Under the pieces are notes generated by a model. That model was not told the origin of the DNA, searched no databases, and saw nothing but the letters and a program-made list of their open reading frames with translations. From NCBI RefSeq assembly GCF_003003055.1, contig NZ_PVTV01000015.1, positions 62,001 through 126,000 on the forward strand: a DNA stretch of 64,000 nt, in the 5' to 3' direction. Below, one piece after another: positions 17,522-25,485 of the stretch; the first letter of the stretch is position 1, and each line of letters starts with the position of its first letter. The translations under genes and the position numbers were made by a program. This DNA is from Jezberella montanilacus. Its GTDB lineage: Bacteria; Pseudomonadota; Gammaproteobacteria; Burkholderiales; Burkholderiaceae_B.

Positions 17522-18664
17522 ATGACCACACCCACCACGACCCAAACCGTTGCCCCAAACGAAACCAGTAGCCGCAACGCTGGCCGCAGCACCGCGTTTC
17601 GTCTTTTCTTCTTGTTATTACTGCTGGGAGCCATCGGTTACGGGATTTACTGGTTTATGTTCCTCGATCATTTTGAATCGACTGATGACGCCTATGTCGC
17701 GGGTACACAGGTACAAGTGACTGCGCAAACCGAGGGGACCGTTTCTGAGGTGCTGGTGCTCGACACACAAGCAGTAAAAGCAGGTGATGTCATGTTTAGA
17801 TTGGATTCGTCAGATCAGAAAATTGCCCTTGAAAAAGCGGATGTTGATCTGGTCAAAGCGTATTACACGGTCAAAATAGCAATTCTCACCGCGCAACAAC
17901 GCAAACAAGACTTCGACAAAGCACAAATCGACTACAAACGTCGGATGGCCTTGCAAGGCGACGCAGTCGTCTCTAAAGACGAAATCGACCGGATCAAACT
18001 TACATTGGAAAATGCCAAGATTGCATACGATCAAGCACTTGCAGCCACGGAAAACATCACGGAGGTCGCTCAAACCGCGCGTCACTCTGAGGTACTGAAA
18101 GCGATCAATGCGGTTCGGCAAAGCTACTTGGCAGTGGTTCGTACTGACATTCTCAGCCCAGCCGATGCAGTCGTTTCTAAAAGATCTGCTCAATTGGGGC
18201 AAAGAGTGAGCGCAGGAACACCAGCTGCATCCTTGGTCATGAACCAGAAGATTTGGGTGGACGCGAACTTCAAAGAAAACCAGATCCGTAATATGAGAGT
18301 TGGACAGACTGCGCAAGTCGAAGCAGACATCTACGGAAGCAAGGTCGTCTATCAAGGTAAGGTGGCAGGTTTCGCGCCAGGCACTGGCTCAACCTTAGCG
18401 CTGCTGCCTCCGCAGAATGCCAGTGGCAACTGGGTCAAAGTCGTTCAACGGCTTCCCGTTAGAATAGAAATCGATCCGGAGCAACTGAAACAGCATCCTT
18501 TGAATATCGGTTTGTCGATGAACGTGAAAGTCGACGTGTTAGATACTAAAAGCCTACCGCTAGCACCGATGAATCATAAAGCCGAGCTCAAGACAGATAT
18601 TTACGCTACGCAGCTCAAAATAGCCGATGAGCACGTATCAGCTGTTCTAAAACGTGCTCGCTGA
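17522..18664 (+). CDS. emrA: EmrA-type HlyD membrane fusion protein
   Basis: Periplasmic adaptor linking the MFS pump to the outer-membrane channel. The 380-residue protein has a short cytoplasmic N-terminus, one transmembrane helix (about 27-47), the biotinyl-lipoyl half motif STDDAYVAGTQVQVTAQTEG, a long alpha-hairpin (about 100-200) and the beta-barrel region IWVDANFKENQIRNMRVGQ typical of EmrA. It is flanked by the OMF gene and the DHA2 pump gene in one operon. The substrate, often hydrophobic or aromatic toxicants in this family, cannot be deduced. Confidence 0.92.
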   Translation: MTTPTTTQTVAPNETSSRNAGRSTAFRLFFLLLLLGAIGYGIYWFMFLDHFESTDDAYVAGTQVQVTAQTEGTVSEVLVLDTQAVKAGDVMFRLDSSDQKIALEKADVDLVKAYYTVKIAILTAQQRKQDFDKAQIDYKRRMALQGDAVVSKDEIDRIKLTLENAKIAYDQALAATENITEVAQTARHSEVLKAINAVRQSYLAVVRTDILSPADAVVSKRSAQLGQRVSAGTPAASLVMNQKIWVDANFKENQIRNMRVGQTAQVEADIYGSKVVYQGKVAGFAPGTGSTLALLPPQNASGNWVKVVQRLPVRIEIDPEQLKQHPLNIGLSMNVKVDVLDTKSLPLAPMNHKAELKTDIYATQLKIADEHVSAVLKRAR

Positions 18665-18677
18665 GATCTAAAACCCC

Positions 18678-20225
18678 ATGGCAAATGAAGTAGCAGCGCA
18701 AGCGCCGCAGGAGCAGCTCAAAGGCTTGAAGCTGGCAATCGGCACGATCGCCTTGGCCGCTGGGTCATTTATGAATGTCCTGGACACCTCAATTGCCAAC
18801 GTTTCATTACCAACCATCGCAGGAGACTTTGGTGTGACGGCAACCCAGGGAACTTGGGTCATTACGTCCTACGCGGTCAGTGAAGCGATTTTTTTACCGC
18901 TCACGGGCTGGCTGTCGAAGCGAATCGGCGATGTCAGACAGTTCATCTTCGCAACTTTGCTCTTTACTGTTGCCTCAATGTTATGTGGTGCAGCGCCTTC
19001 GTTCGAAATGCTGATTCTGGCGCGGGTGCTTCAGGGGGTAGTCGGTGCGTCGATGATTCCTTTGTCTCAATCCTTATTGGTCAAAATTTACCCTCCTGCG
19101 AAACGCGGCATGGCTTTGGGTATCTGGGCGACAACAACCGTGATTGCGCCTGTTTTGGGGCCTGTCATCGGAGGATGGCTTACTGACACGCTGGTTTGGC
19201 GCTGGGCTTTCTACATTAATTTGCCCTTCGGTATTTTGACCGCTTATGGCGTTTACTGGCTCTTTGGTGCCCCCAAAGCCAAATCTTCGACAGAAAGCAT
19301 CGACATCGTCGGCCTGTTACTGTTAATTATTGGGGTCAGTTGTCTGCAGATCATGCTGGACAAAGGAAACGAGCTCGATTGGTTCTCGTCAGAGTTGATT
19401 ATCGGCTTGTCGATTGTTAGCGCGATTGCTTTGGTAAGTTTCGTTATCTGGGAGCTCGGCGAAGAGAATCCTGTGGTTGACCTCAGATTATTCAAGCTTC
19501 GAAACTTCAGGACGGCTGCAATTTGTTTGTTTTTTGGCGCCTTCTCTTTCTATATCTACATCGTCATCGGCCCACTTTGGTTGCAAACACAACTGGGTTA
19601 CACCGCGTTTCAGGCGGGGCGAGTCATGGCGTTTACGGGCGTCCTGGCCTTAATCACCGGACCCATATTCGGTGCCAACATCAATCGCGTCGATGCGCGT
19701 TTCATTGCAACGATAGGCTTTAGCTGCATGGCAGGTGGTTGTTTTTGGGCCGCAAGCTTTACAACCGCAGTCGACGAGTCAAGCTTAATGGTTGCGCGGT
19801 TGATCATGGGTGTCGGGATTTCAGGCTTTTTTATGCCGATGACAGCCATCGCCATGTCATCGTTAAAACCTCAACAATTCGCCGCAGGCAGTGGTTTAAC
19901 CAATTTCTTAAGAAACATGGGCGGCAGTATCGGCACAGCGATTGCAACGACAGTCTGGCAAGACAACGCGGCCAGACATCACGCGCATTTAGTTGAAAAT
20001 GTTGCACTTGGGAATCCAGCCTATCAGCAATTCTCTGAGCAAGCTACTAATGCTGGATTAGTAGAACCAGTGAAATCAGCAGTCATTGATCAATTGATTT
20101 CATCGCAAGCTTATCTGCTTTCGACCAATCAACTGATGATCGCAGCAGGCGGATTGCTTCTCTGTCTGTTGCCACTGATATGGTTGGCGAAGCCCCCCTT
20201 TGGGGCGGCCAAGGGTGCCCACTAG
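18678..20225 (+). CDS. emrB: EmrB/QacA-type MFS efflux pump (DHA2, 14 TM)
   Basis: A 515-residue proton-driven drug exporter of the DHA2 family. About 14 hydrophobic segments are visible. Motif D1 appears as SFMNVLDTSIANVSLPTIAGD in TM1, motif A as GWLSKRIGDVRQ after TM2 and motif C as VLGPVIGGWLTD in TM5. It is the last gene of the efflux operon, 13 bases after the EmrA-like gene. EmrA and EmrB work as an inner-membrane complex; the local outer-membrane protein probably completes the channel in place of TolC. Confidence 0.93.
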   Translation: MANEVAAQAPQEQLKGLKLAIGTIALAAGSFMNVLDTSIANVSLPTIAGDFGVTATQGTWVITSYAVSEAIFLPLTGWLSKRIGDVRQFIFATLLFTVASMLCGAAPSFEMLILARVLQGVVGASMIPLSQSLLVKIYPPAKRGMALGIWATTTVIAPVLGPVIGGWLTDTLVWRWAFYINLPFGILTAYGVYWLFGAPKAKSSTESIDIVGLLLLIIGVSCLQIMLDKGNELDWFSSELIIGLSIVSAIALVSFVIWELGEENPVVDLRLFKLRNFRTAAICLFFGAFSFYIYIVIGPLWLQTQLGYTAFQAGRVMAFTGVLALITGPIFGANINRVDARFIATIGFSCMAGGCFWAASFTTAVDESSLMVARLIMGVGISGFFMPMTAIAMSSLKPQQFAAGSGLTNFLRNMGGSIGTAIATTVWQDNAARHHAHLVENVALGNPAYQQFSEQATNAGLVEPVKSAVIDQLISSQAYLLSTNQLMIAAGGLLLCLLPLIWLAKPPFGAAKGAH

Positions 20226-20295
20226 ATAGCGTAAGATGCACACAGCACACGAGCCCGGCAAAATATAAAATCAGGCGAAATAATCGGAGACACAG

Positions 20296-20880
20296 ATGTC
20301 GACCTCTCAACCAGCTTCAGTCAAGCGCTTTCCTCAAATCACGCTCGATACGTTGCCAGACAAGGACGCAAAAGCGTTAGCTCAAGAAATACTCGACATA
20401 TCTAGTATCGGTCTCGCAGGACCTTACAACGTGATGTTGCGCAGCCCCATATTTGCGCGACGGATCAAAGATCTGCTTGACTACCTCCGCTTTAATACCT
20501 CACTGCCTAAGCACCTCAATGAATTCGCTATCCTGATACAGGGTCGTCTTTGGTCGTCTCAGGTTGAGTGGCATGCTCATTACCCTATCGCTCTCAAAGC
20601 AGGACTTCGGTCATCGATTGCAGATGATTTGAAAGCCAATATCCGCCCGCGCGATATGCATGAAGATGAAGCAATTGTTTATGACGTTTGCATGGATCTC
20701 AGCACCAAGCACAAAATCAGTGATGACCTATTTGATCGCGCCAAAGCTATCTTAGGCGAGCAGCGGCTCGTCGATCTGGTTGCTGTCAGCGGCACCTATA
20801 TGACTGTTGCGGCGCTGTTAAGTTTGGGCAACGAACTACCGCCAGCCGGTGCACCCCTGCCATTTCCTGACAGTGTTTGA
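20296..20880 (+). CDS. Carboxymuconolactone decarboxylase (CMD/AhpD-like) family protein
   Basis: A 194-residue all-helical protein of the CMD family. The core EFAILIQGRLWSSQVEWHAHYPIALKAG matches the family's central helices, with Trp-His-x-His in place of the redox CxxC of AhpD, so it is probably not a peroxidase partner. Such stand-alone CMD proteins often sit in aromatic or lactone catabolic clusters. A GGAGA Shine-Dalgarno lies just upstream of the ATG at 20296. The SMP-30 gene follows after 54 bases, suggesting a shared transcript. The reaction is unknown. Confidence 0.82.
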   Translation: MSTSQPASVKRFPQITLDTLPDKDAKALAQEILDISSIGLAGPYNVMLRSPIFARRIKDLLDYLRFNTSLPKHLNEFAILIQGRLWSSQVEWHAHYPIALKAGLRSSIADDLKANIRPRDMHEDEAIVYDVCMDLSTKHKISDDLFDRAKAILGEQRLVDLVAVSGTYMTVAALLSLGNELPPAGAPLPFPDSV

Positions 20881-20934
20881 AAATTAGGTTACAAACTAGC
20901 ACAACAATAAATAAAGTCGTACAGGAGACTAAAG

Positions 20935-21873
20935 ATGTGGGAAGAAAGCCAGCGCTATCCTGACCCCAGAGTGATATCAATAGATAAAGCATTTGATCAG
21001 TACAGACTGGCGCTCGCGTCTGTAGAAAGAATTGCCAGCGGTTGTAGATGGGCAGAAGGTCCCGTGTGGTTTGGCGATGGCCGTTACCTGCTCTGGAGCG
21101 ATATCCCCAACAATCGCATCATGAAGTGGGAAGAACAGACAGGCAATGTCAGCGTGTTTCGTCAGCCTTCAAATTACGCTAACGGCAATACCCGTGATCG
21201 CCAGGGTCGTTTAATTACCTGCGAACATATTGGACGTCTCACACGCACCGAGTACGACGGCACGATCACCGTGTTAATGGATTCCTTTCAAGGGAAACGA
21301 CTCAATTCACCTAACGATGTCGTGGTGAAGTCCGACGGCAGTATCTGGTTCACGGATCCACCTTTTGGCGCAAATAGTGACTACGAAGGCAACAAACATC
21401 CAGAAGAATTGCCCCACGCGATCTATCGCCTCGATCCGGACACGGGTAAGGCAGCTATGCTGACGGATCAAATTAAAGGGCCTAACGGACTATGTTTCTC
21501 TCCTGATGAGAGCCTACTTTATGTCATTGAATCCAGAGGTACACCAAATCGTTTAATTCACGCTTACTCGTTAAAAGATGGTAGTAAAAGACTGGGCAAA
21601 TCGACGGTATTTCTTGATGCAGGTGCCGGCACGATTGACGGCATGCGCGCAGATATTGATGGAAACCTATGGTGCGGCTGGGGGATGGGCAGTGCCGAAA
21701 TGGATGGGGTCAGAATTATTTCGTCCAAGGGTGAAATGATCGGACGTATCGACCTGCCTGAGCGCTGCGCGAATGTCTGCTTTGGTGGCGCGAAACGCAA
21801 CAGGCTATTCATGGCATCGTCACACTCTGTTTACGCGCTTTATGTGAACACTCAAGGTGCCGTGGGCGGTTAA
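20935..21873 (+). CDS. SMP-30/gluconolactonase family lactone hydrolase
   Basis: A 312-residue six-bladed beta-propeller of the SMP-30/gluconolactonase/LRE family, which hydrolyses sugar or other lactones using a bound divalent metal. The signatures WAEGPVWFGDGRYLLWSDIPNNR, KRLNSPNDVVVKSDGSIWFTDPP and GPNGLCFSPDESLLYVIES carry the metal-ligand Glu, Asn and Asp positions expected for the family. There is no signal peptide, so it is cytoplasmic. It lies between the CMD gene and an MFS transporter, consistent with uptake and ring-opening of a lactone-forming substrate. An AGGAGA Shine-Dalgarno precedes the start. Confidence 0.9.
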   Translation: MWEESQRYPDPRVISIDKAFDQYRLALASVERIASGCRWAEGPVWFGDGRYLLWSDIPNNRIMKWEEQTGNVSVFRQPSNYANGNTRDRQGRLITCEHIGRLTRTEYDGTITVLMDSFQGKRLNSPNDVVVKSDGSIWFTDPPFGANSDYEGNKHPEELPHAIYRLDPDTGKAAMLTDQIKGPNGLCFSPDESLLYVIESRGTPNRLIHAYSLKDGSKRLGKSTVFLDAGAGTIDGMRADIDGNLWCGWGMGSAEMDGVRIISSKGEMIGRIDLPERCANVCFGGAKRNRLFMASSHSVYALYVNTQGAVGG

Positions 21874-21906
21874 ACCGTTCGTTCAACAAATCTATTGTGG
21901 TTCTCA

Positions 21907-23169
21907 ATGCCAAACACCCCAGCCTCTCAAGACCTGATTGACTCGCCCTATGCTCGCAGAAGATTGATCCTGGCCGTCGTACTAGGATTATTCGGCTGTA
22001 GCTGCATGTATGTCGTATCAGTGGTTTTACCCTCAGTGCAAGCTGAGTTTCAAATTTCGCGGTCAATGGCTTCCCTCCCCTATACGGCGTTAATGATCGG
22101 TTTTGGGGTGGGCGGTATGCTGATGGGAAGGCTAGCAGACAAACATGGTGTCCGACTGCCGTTAGCGATTGGTGGTATCGCCCTGTTTTTAGGCTTTGGG
22201 TTAGCCAGTATGGCCGACAACATATACAGTTTCGCGCTGGCACATGGACTGCTGCTTGGCTTACTGGGCGCGGCAAGTGCTTTTTCTCCCTTATTGGCGG
22301 ACACTGCACTTTGGTGGAATAAGCGCCGTGGCATTGCGGTGGCGATCTGCGCTAGCGGCAATTACCTGGCTGGTGCTGTGTGGCCTGCCGTCACACAACA
22401 GATGATTGATCACATCGGTTGGCGCAATGCCTATCTAACGCTTGGGATCGTCTGCGCGAGCGTAGTACTGATCTTGAGCCGTTGGCTTAAGCAACGACCA
22501 CCGGTCATGCAAACAACTGCGACGCCAGCTCAACAGGCAAGTGCCGTCCTACCCTTTGGTCTAAGCCTCAACCGTGCGCAATTGCTGCTTTGTCTGGCAG
22601 GCTTGGCTTGCTGCGTAGCCATGTCAATGCCGCAGGTTCATATTGTTGCCTACTGTGCAGATCTCGGCTATGGGGCGGCCCGTGGGGCTGAAATGCTTTC
22701 CATCATGCTGGGTTGCGGGATTATCAGCCGTTTAGTGTCGGGGGCAATCTGTGATCGGATCGGTGGCTTACGCACACTGCTGATGGGTTCGACCCTTCAA
22801 GGGATTGCGCTGCTGATGTTTCTGCCTTTCAACGATTTAGTGTCTTTATATCTGATCTCGGCTTTGTTTGGCTTATTTCAAGGGGGTATTGTCCCGTCAT
22901 ACGCCATTATTATTCGCGAATACTTCCCCGCAGAGGGCACTGGTCAACGCACAGGTGCCGTCATGATGGCGACACTTTTTGGGATGGCGCTGGGTGGTTG
23001 GATGTCAGGCAAGCTGTTCGATATCACTGGGTCATACAAATCCGCCATGCTCAACGGCTTGGTCTGGAACGCATTGAACTTATCGATTGCAATCTGGTTA
23101 CTTTGGCGAGTCAAAAATCTGGGGTTGTCAATCAAGCCGCTGATTGGATCAAAAACCGTCCAGACTTGA
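21907..23169 (+). CDS. MFS transporter (monocarboxylate/oxalate-formate antiporter type)
   Basis: A 420-residue protein with about 12 transmembrane segments. The early segment SMASLPYTALMIGFGVGGMLMG followed by RLADKHGVR is the motif A region, and the LGLFQGG-like C-terminal half matches the NarK/OFA-type anion transporter branch. The ATG at 21907 was preferred to a TTG at 21895. It follows the SMP-30 gene by 33 bases, likely the last gene of the CMD/SMP-30/MFS operon, so a small organic acid or lactone substrate is plausible. Confidence 0.87.
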   Translation: MPNTPASQDLIDSPYARRRLILAVVLGLFGCSCMYVVSVVLPSVQAEFQISRSMASLPYTALMIGFGVGGMLMGRLADKHGVRLPLAIGGIALFLGFGLASMADNIYSFALAHGLLLGLLGAASAFSPLLADTALWWNKRRGIAVAICASGNYLAGAVWPAVTQQMIDHIGWRNAYLTLGIVCASVVLILSRWLKQRPPVMQTTATPAQQASAVLPFGLSLNRAQLLLCLAGLACCVAMSMPQVHIVAYCADLGYGAARGAEMLSIMLGCGIISRLVSGAICDRIGGLRTLLMGSTLQGIALLMFLPFNDLVSLYLISALFGLFQGGIVPSYAIIIREYFPAEGTGQRTGAVMMATLFGMALGGWMSGKLFDITGSYKSAMLNGLVWNALNLSIAIWLLWRVKNLGLSIKPLIGSKTVQT

Positions 23170-23181
23170 AGTGCTTGAGAA

Positions 23182-23922
23182 TTAAGGCTTGACGAAACGC
23201 AAAGCAAAACGATCACTGGTGGTCTCCATCTTTGTGGATTGCACCTCCCGCGTATCGGCGGCATTGCGCCAGGCGATAGACTTAGCCTCTAGCTTAAAAC
23301 CAACTTTGGTCAGTTCTTGAATAACCGTCTGCTCGTCGATACGGTGCAAGCTTGCTGTGACGGTAAGGCCTGCACCCTCAGTCGCTGCGTGATCAAGGAT
23401 AACGAGATGACCACCGATCTTCAGGGCATTGAATATAGCCAGATTCATCTTTGTGCGATCGATGGGCAGATTGACGATGTCGTGATAGCTCAACACCAGC
23501 GTCACCATATCGGCTTTGGGTAAATCAGACGGGTAAACCTCTTCGAATGATTGAATCAGCACCTTGATATTGCTCTGTGGATGTACAGACAAACGGGCAT
23601 CAAGAGCGGCTGAGGGCTTTGATATTTGCGCGAACAATTTCCCCTGAGGCCCGACCGCCAGAGCCAACAGCTGCGAGGTATAGCCCGCACCTGCGGCCAC
23701 ATCAAGCACGGTCATACCAGGTTTCACTTGCGTAAATGTCAAGAAATCAATGGGCCGACGTGACGCATCCATGGTTCGATCTTTTTCAGTTCGAATCGGG
23801 CTGTCTATGGCTGTTTGATACGCAGCATCTGGTGCCGCCTCGCTCTTTGAGGCAAACACACAGCAACACACTAGGGCCATCGTGACGAGCCTAGCCCAAT
23901 CAGCCACACGCGAATTTGTCAT
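23182..23922 (-). CDS. Exported SAM-dependent methyltransferase-like protein
   Basis: A 246-residue protein from the ATG at 23922 (an ATG at 23949 would add nine residues). It has a clear Sec signal peptide: basic N-terminus, then LVTMALVCCCVFASKSEA with a cleavage site near residue 29. The mature part has class I methyltransferase features: motif I VLDVAAGAGYTSQLLA, a post-I region and GGHLVILDH. It resembles a predicted methyltransferase family (COG4798) that carries signal peptides. SAM is not expected in the periplasm, so catalysis there is doubtful and the true role is unknown. It is convergent with the MFS gene. Confidence 0.75.
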   Translation of the reverse strand: MTNSRVADWARLVTMALVCCCVFASKSEAAPDAAYQTAIDSPIRTEKDRTMDASRRPIDFLTFTQVKPGMTVLDVAAGAGYTSQLLALAVGPQGKLFAQISKPSAALDARLSVHPQSNIKVLIQSFEEVYPSDLPKADMVTLVLSYHDIVNLPIDRTKMNLAIFNALKIGGHLVILDHAATEGAGLTVTASLHRIDEQTVIQELTKVGFKLEAKSIAWRNAADTREVQSTKMETTSDRFALRFVKP

Positions 23923-23969
23923 TCGGTTTACCCAAGTCTTGTGTAACATTTTCGCGCGTCCTTTTTCTC

Positions 23970-24131
23970 TTAAAAAGTTGGCTTGTTTTTATCTTTACCG
24001 CGCGGGAAAATAGCGGTCACTTGCGTGGGACGAACTGCATCAGAAGCCGGAGACCCAGTCGTCTTGGCGGAAGACGTATCTTTCTTGGGTTTTTTGGTTT
24101 CTTTATTGGTTTTTTGCTGACCCTTGGCCAT
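23970..24131 (-). CDS. Small lysine-rich conserved-type protein (53 aa)
   Basis: A 53-residue, strongly basic protein (starts MAKGQQKTNKETKKPKKD, ends GKDKNKPTF) with many Lys, Thr and Ser residues and no hydrophobic segment. Support for a real gene is an excellent Shine-Dalgarno (AAAGGAG, eight to nine bases upstream of the ATG), a sensible stop and its free intergenic position. Short proteins beginning with a similar MAKGQ...NKE.KKPKK pattern occur in many proteobacteria, to my recollection, without known function. It lies 47 bases upstream of the exported methyltransferase on the same strand and may be co-transcribed with it. Nucleic-acid binding is possible from charge alone. Confidence 0.7.
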   Translation of the reverse strand: MAKGQQKTNKETKKPKKDTSSAKTTGSPASDAVRPTQVTAIFPRGKDKNKPTF

Positions 24132-24229
24132 GATGTAAGCTCCTTTTGTAGGACAATGATCCTGATTTCAATCCAATATATGATTGCCGACCACAGTGTA
24201 CGACGCCATGACTAAAAATACCTAACTCG

Positions 24230-24856
24230 ATGCCGACTCAGACAGATATCCCCTTGTTCCCGTTAGGCACGACGCTGTTTCCGGGTGGCCTATTGCCCCT
24301 TCAGATTTTCGAAGTGCGCTATCTGGATATGATCAAACGGTGTCTCAAAGAGAGCAGCAAGTTTGGAATTGTCACCATCGATCAAGGATCAGAAGTCAGG
24401 ATAGCTGGTGAAGTAGTCAGCTTCGCTCAAGTAGGGACTCTGGCGAGCATCCACTCTTTCGATGCAGTGACACCAGCGCTTTTTATGATTCGTTGCAAAG
24501 GCGAGCAGCGTTTCAGCATTAGTCAGAGCAAACGCGAGGTGAATGGCTTGTGGACTGCATCCATAGACCTGATCGAAGCAGACCATTTTGTCGAAGTGCC
24601 ATCAGAACTTTTTGACGCGTCCACGGCACTGAGAAAAACATTGATCGCCATTTTGGAAAAAACGGAACCAGAGGAAGAACTAGCGATTCTCGAGCCGTAC
24701 CGGTTTAATGATTGCTCTTGGGTCAGTAACCGCTGGGCAGAACTGCTTCCCTTGCCGCCGCCGCAAAAGCAGCATTTGCTGGCGATGGACAATCCAAGAC
24801 TGCGCCTGGACCTTATCGCCGAGATCTTACAAGACCTCGGTGTGCTAGGCGACTAA
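24230..24856 (+). CDS. LON N-terminal (substrate-binding) domain protein
   Basis: A 208-residue stand-alone Lon substrate-binding (LAN/PUA-like) domain protein. The N-terminus IPLFPLGTTLFPGGLLPLQIFEVRY is the hallmark of this family, followed by FGIV and the region ALFMIRCKGEQRFSI. There is no ATPase or protease domain. Such proteins are common in Burkholderiales and proteobacteria, and their role, perhaps recognising unfolded proteins, is not established. It is divergent from the small basic gene and convergent with the cytochrome gene. Confidence 0.9.
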   Translation: MPTQTDIPLFPLGTTLFPGGLLPLQIFEVRYLDMIKRCLKESSKFGIVTIDQGSEVRIAGEVVSFAQVGTLASIHSFDAVTPALFMIRCKGEQRFSISQSKREVNGLWTASIDLIEADHFVEVPSELFDASTALRKTLIAILEKTEPEEELAILEPYRFNDCSWVSNRWAELLPLPPPQKQHLLAMDNPRLRLDLIAEILQDLGVLGD

Positions 24857-24876
24857 AGCACGCGACGAATCAGCGC

Positions 24877-25485
24877 TTATTGATCGGTCAAGCCGGCGAT
24901 GTAATCCGCCAAAATAGGTATATCACTTTCTTTCACCACTGAAAGCGCCGAGGTCATATTGCCGTCCATATCCCATCGGGTATGAGCTTTAAAACCCTGA
25001 AGCTGTGTGAGCAGATAATCGTACTGCTGGCCAGCAATGCGCGGGATGTGCTGGATACCCTTGAGCGCAGCGCCGTGACACTGAGTACAGTTGTACTGTT
25101 GAGTCAACGCTGGGCCCAACTTGGCGTTTTCTTCTGACGCTTTGTGTTGAGGTGCTGTCACCTTCTCTGAGGCGAAGTAGGCAGCTAAATTATTCATCTC
25201 AGCATTGGTCAGATTAGCAGCCATTGGCGACATTTGCGCATTTTTACGATTACCTTCGCGATAATTGTAAAGTTGCATGCCGATGGCTTGCGCTGCATGA
25301 CCAGAAATCGAGGGCACACCAGGCGTCACCGAGTTGCCGCCCGGCCCGTGACAGGCGATACAGGTTTGAGACATCGCCTTGCCAGCCTCAAGATCAGCCG
25401 CCTGCACCACTGAAGATAAACACAAAAAAACCGCAGTGGCCGTCAGGCCAGCTGCGATTTGTCTAACGGTTGATGCTTGAATCAT
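24877..25485 (-). CDS. Dihaem cytochrome c (c4-like), periplasmic
   Basis: A 202-residue protein with a Sec signal (cleavage after VVQA, about residue 29) and two c-type haem sites, CIACH (about residue 42) and CTQCH (about residue 133), each followed by a methionine-bearing loop, as in cytochrome c4. It starts with an ATG overlapping the TAA of the PQQ-type dehydrogenase by one base (TAATG). This tight coupling suggests it takes electrons from that dehydrogenase and passes them to the respiratory chain. Confidence 0.9.
   Translation of the reverse strand: MIQASTVRQIAAGLTATAVFLCLSSVVQAADLEAGKAMSQTCIACHGPGGNSVTPGVPSISGHAAQAIGMQLYNYREGNRKNAQMSPMAANLTNAEMNNLAAYFASEKVTAPQHKASEENAKLGPALTQQYNCTQCHGAALKGIQHIPRIAGQQYDYLLTQLQGFKAHTRWDMDGNMTSALSVVKESDIPILADYIAGLTDQ

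Noticed and set aside
17810-18355. 181-codon reverse ORF inside the EmrA-type gene
   Set aside because: Fully antisense to a confident gene, Cys- and Phe-rich, with no start signal.
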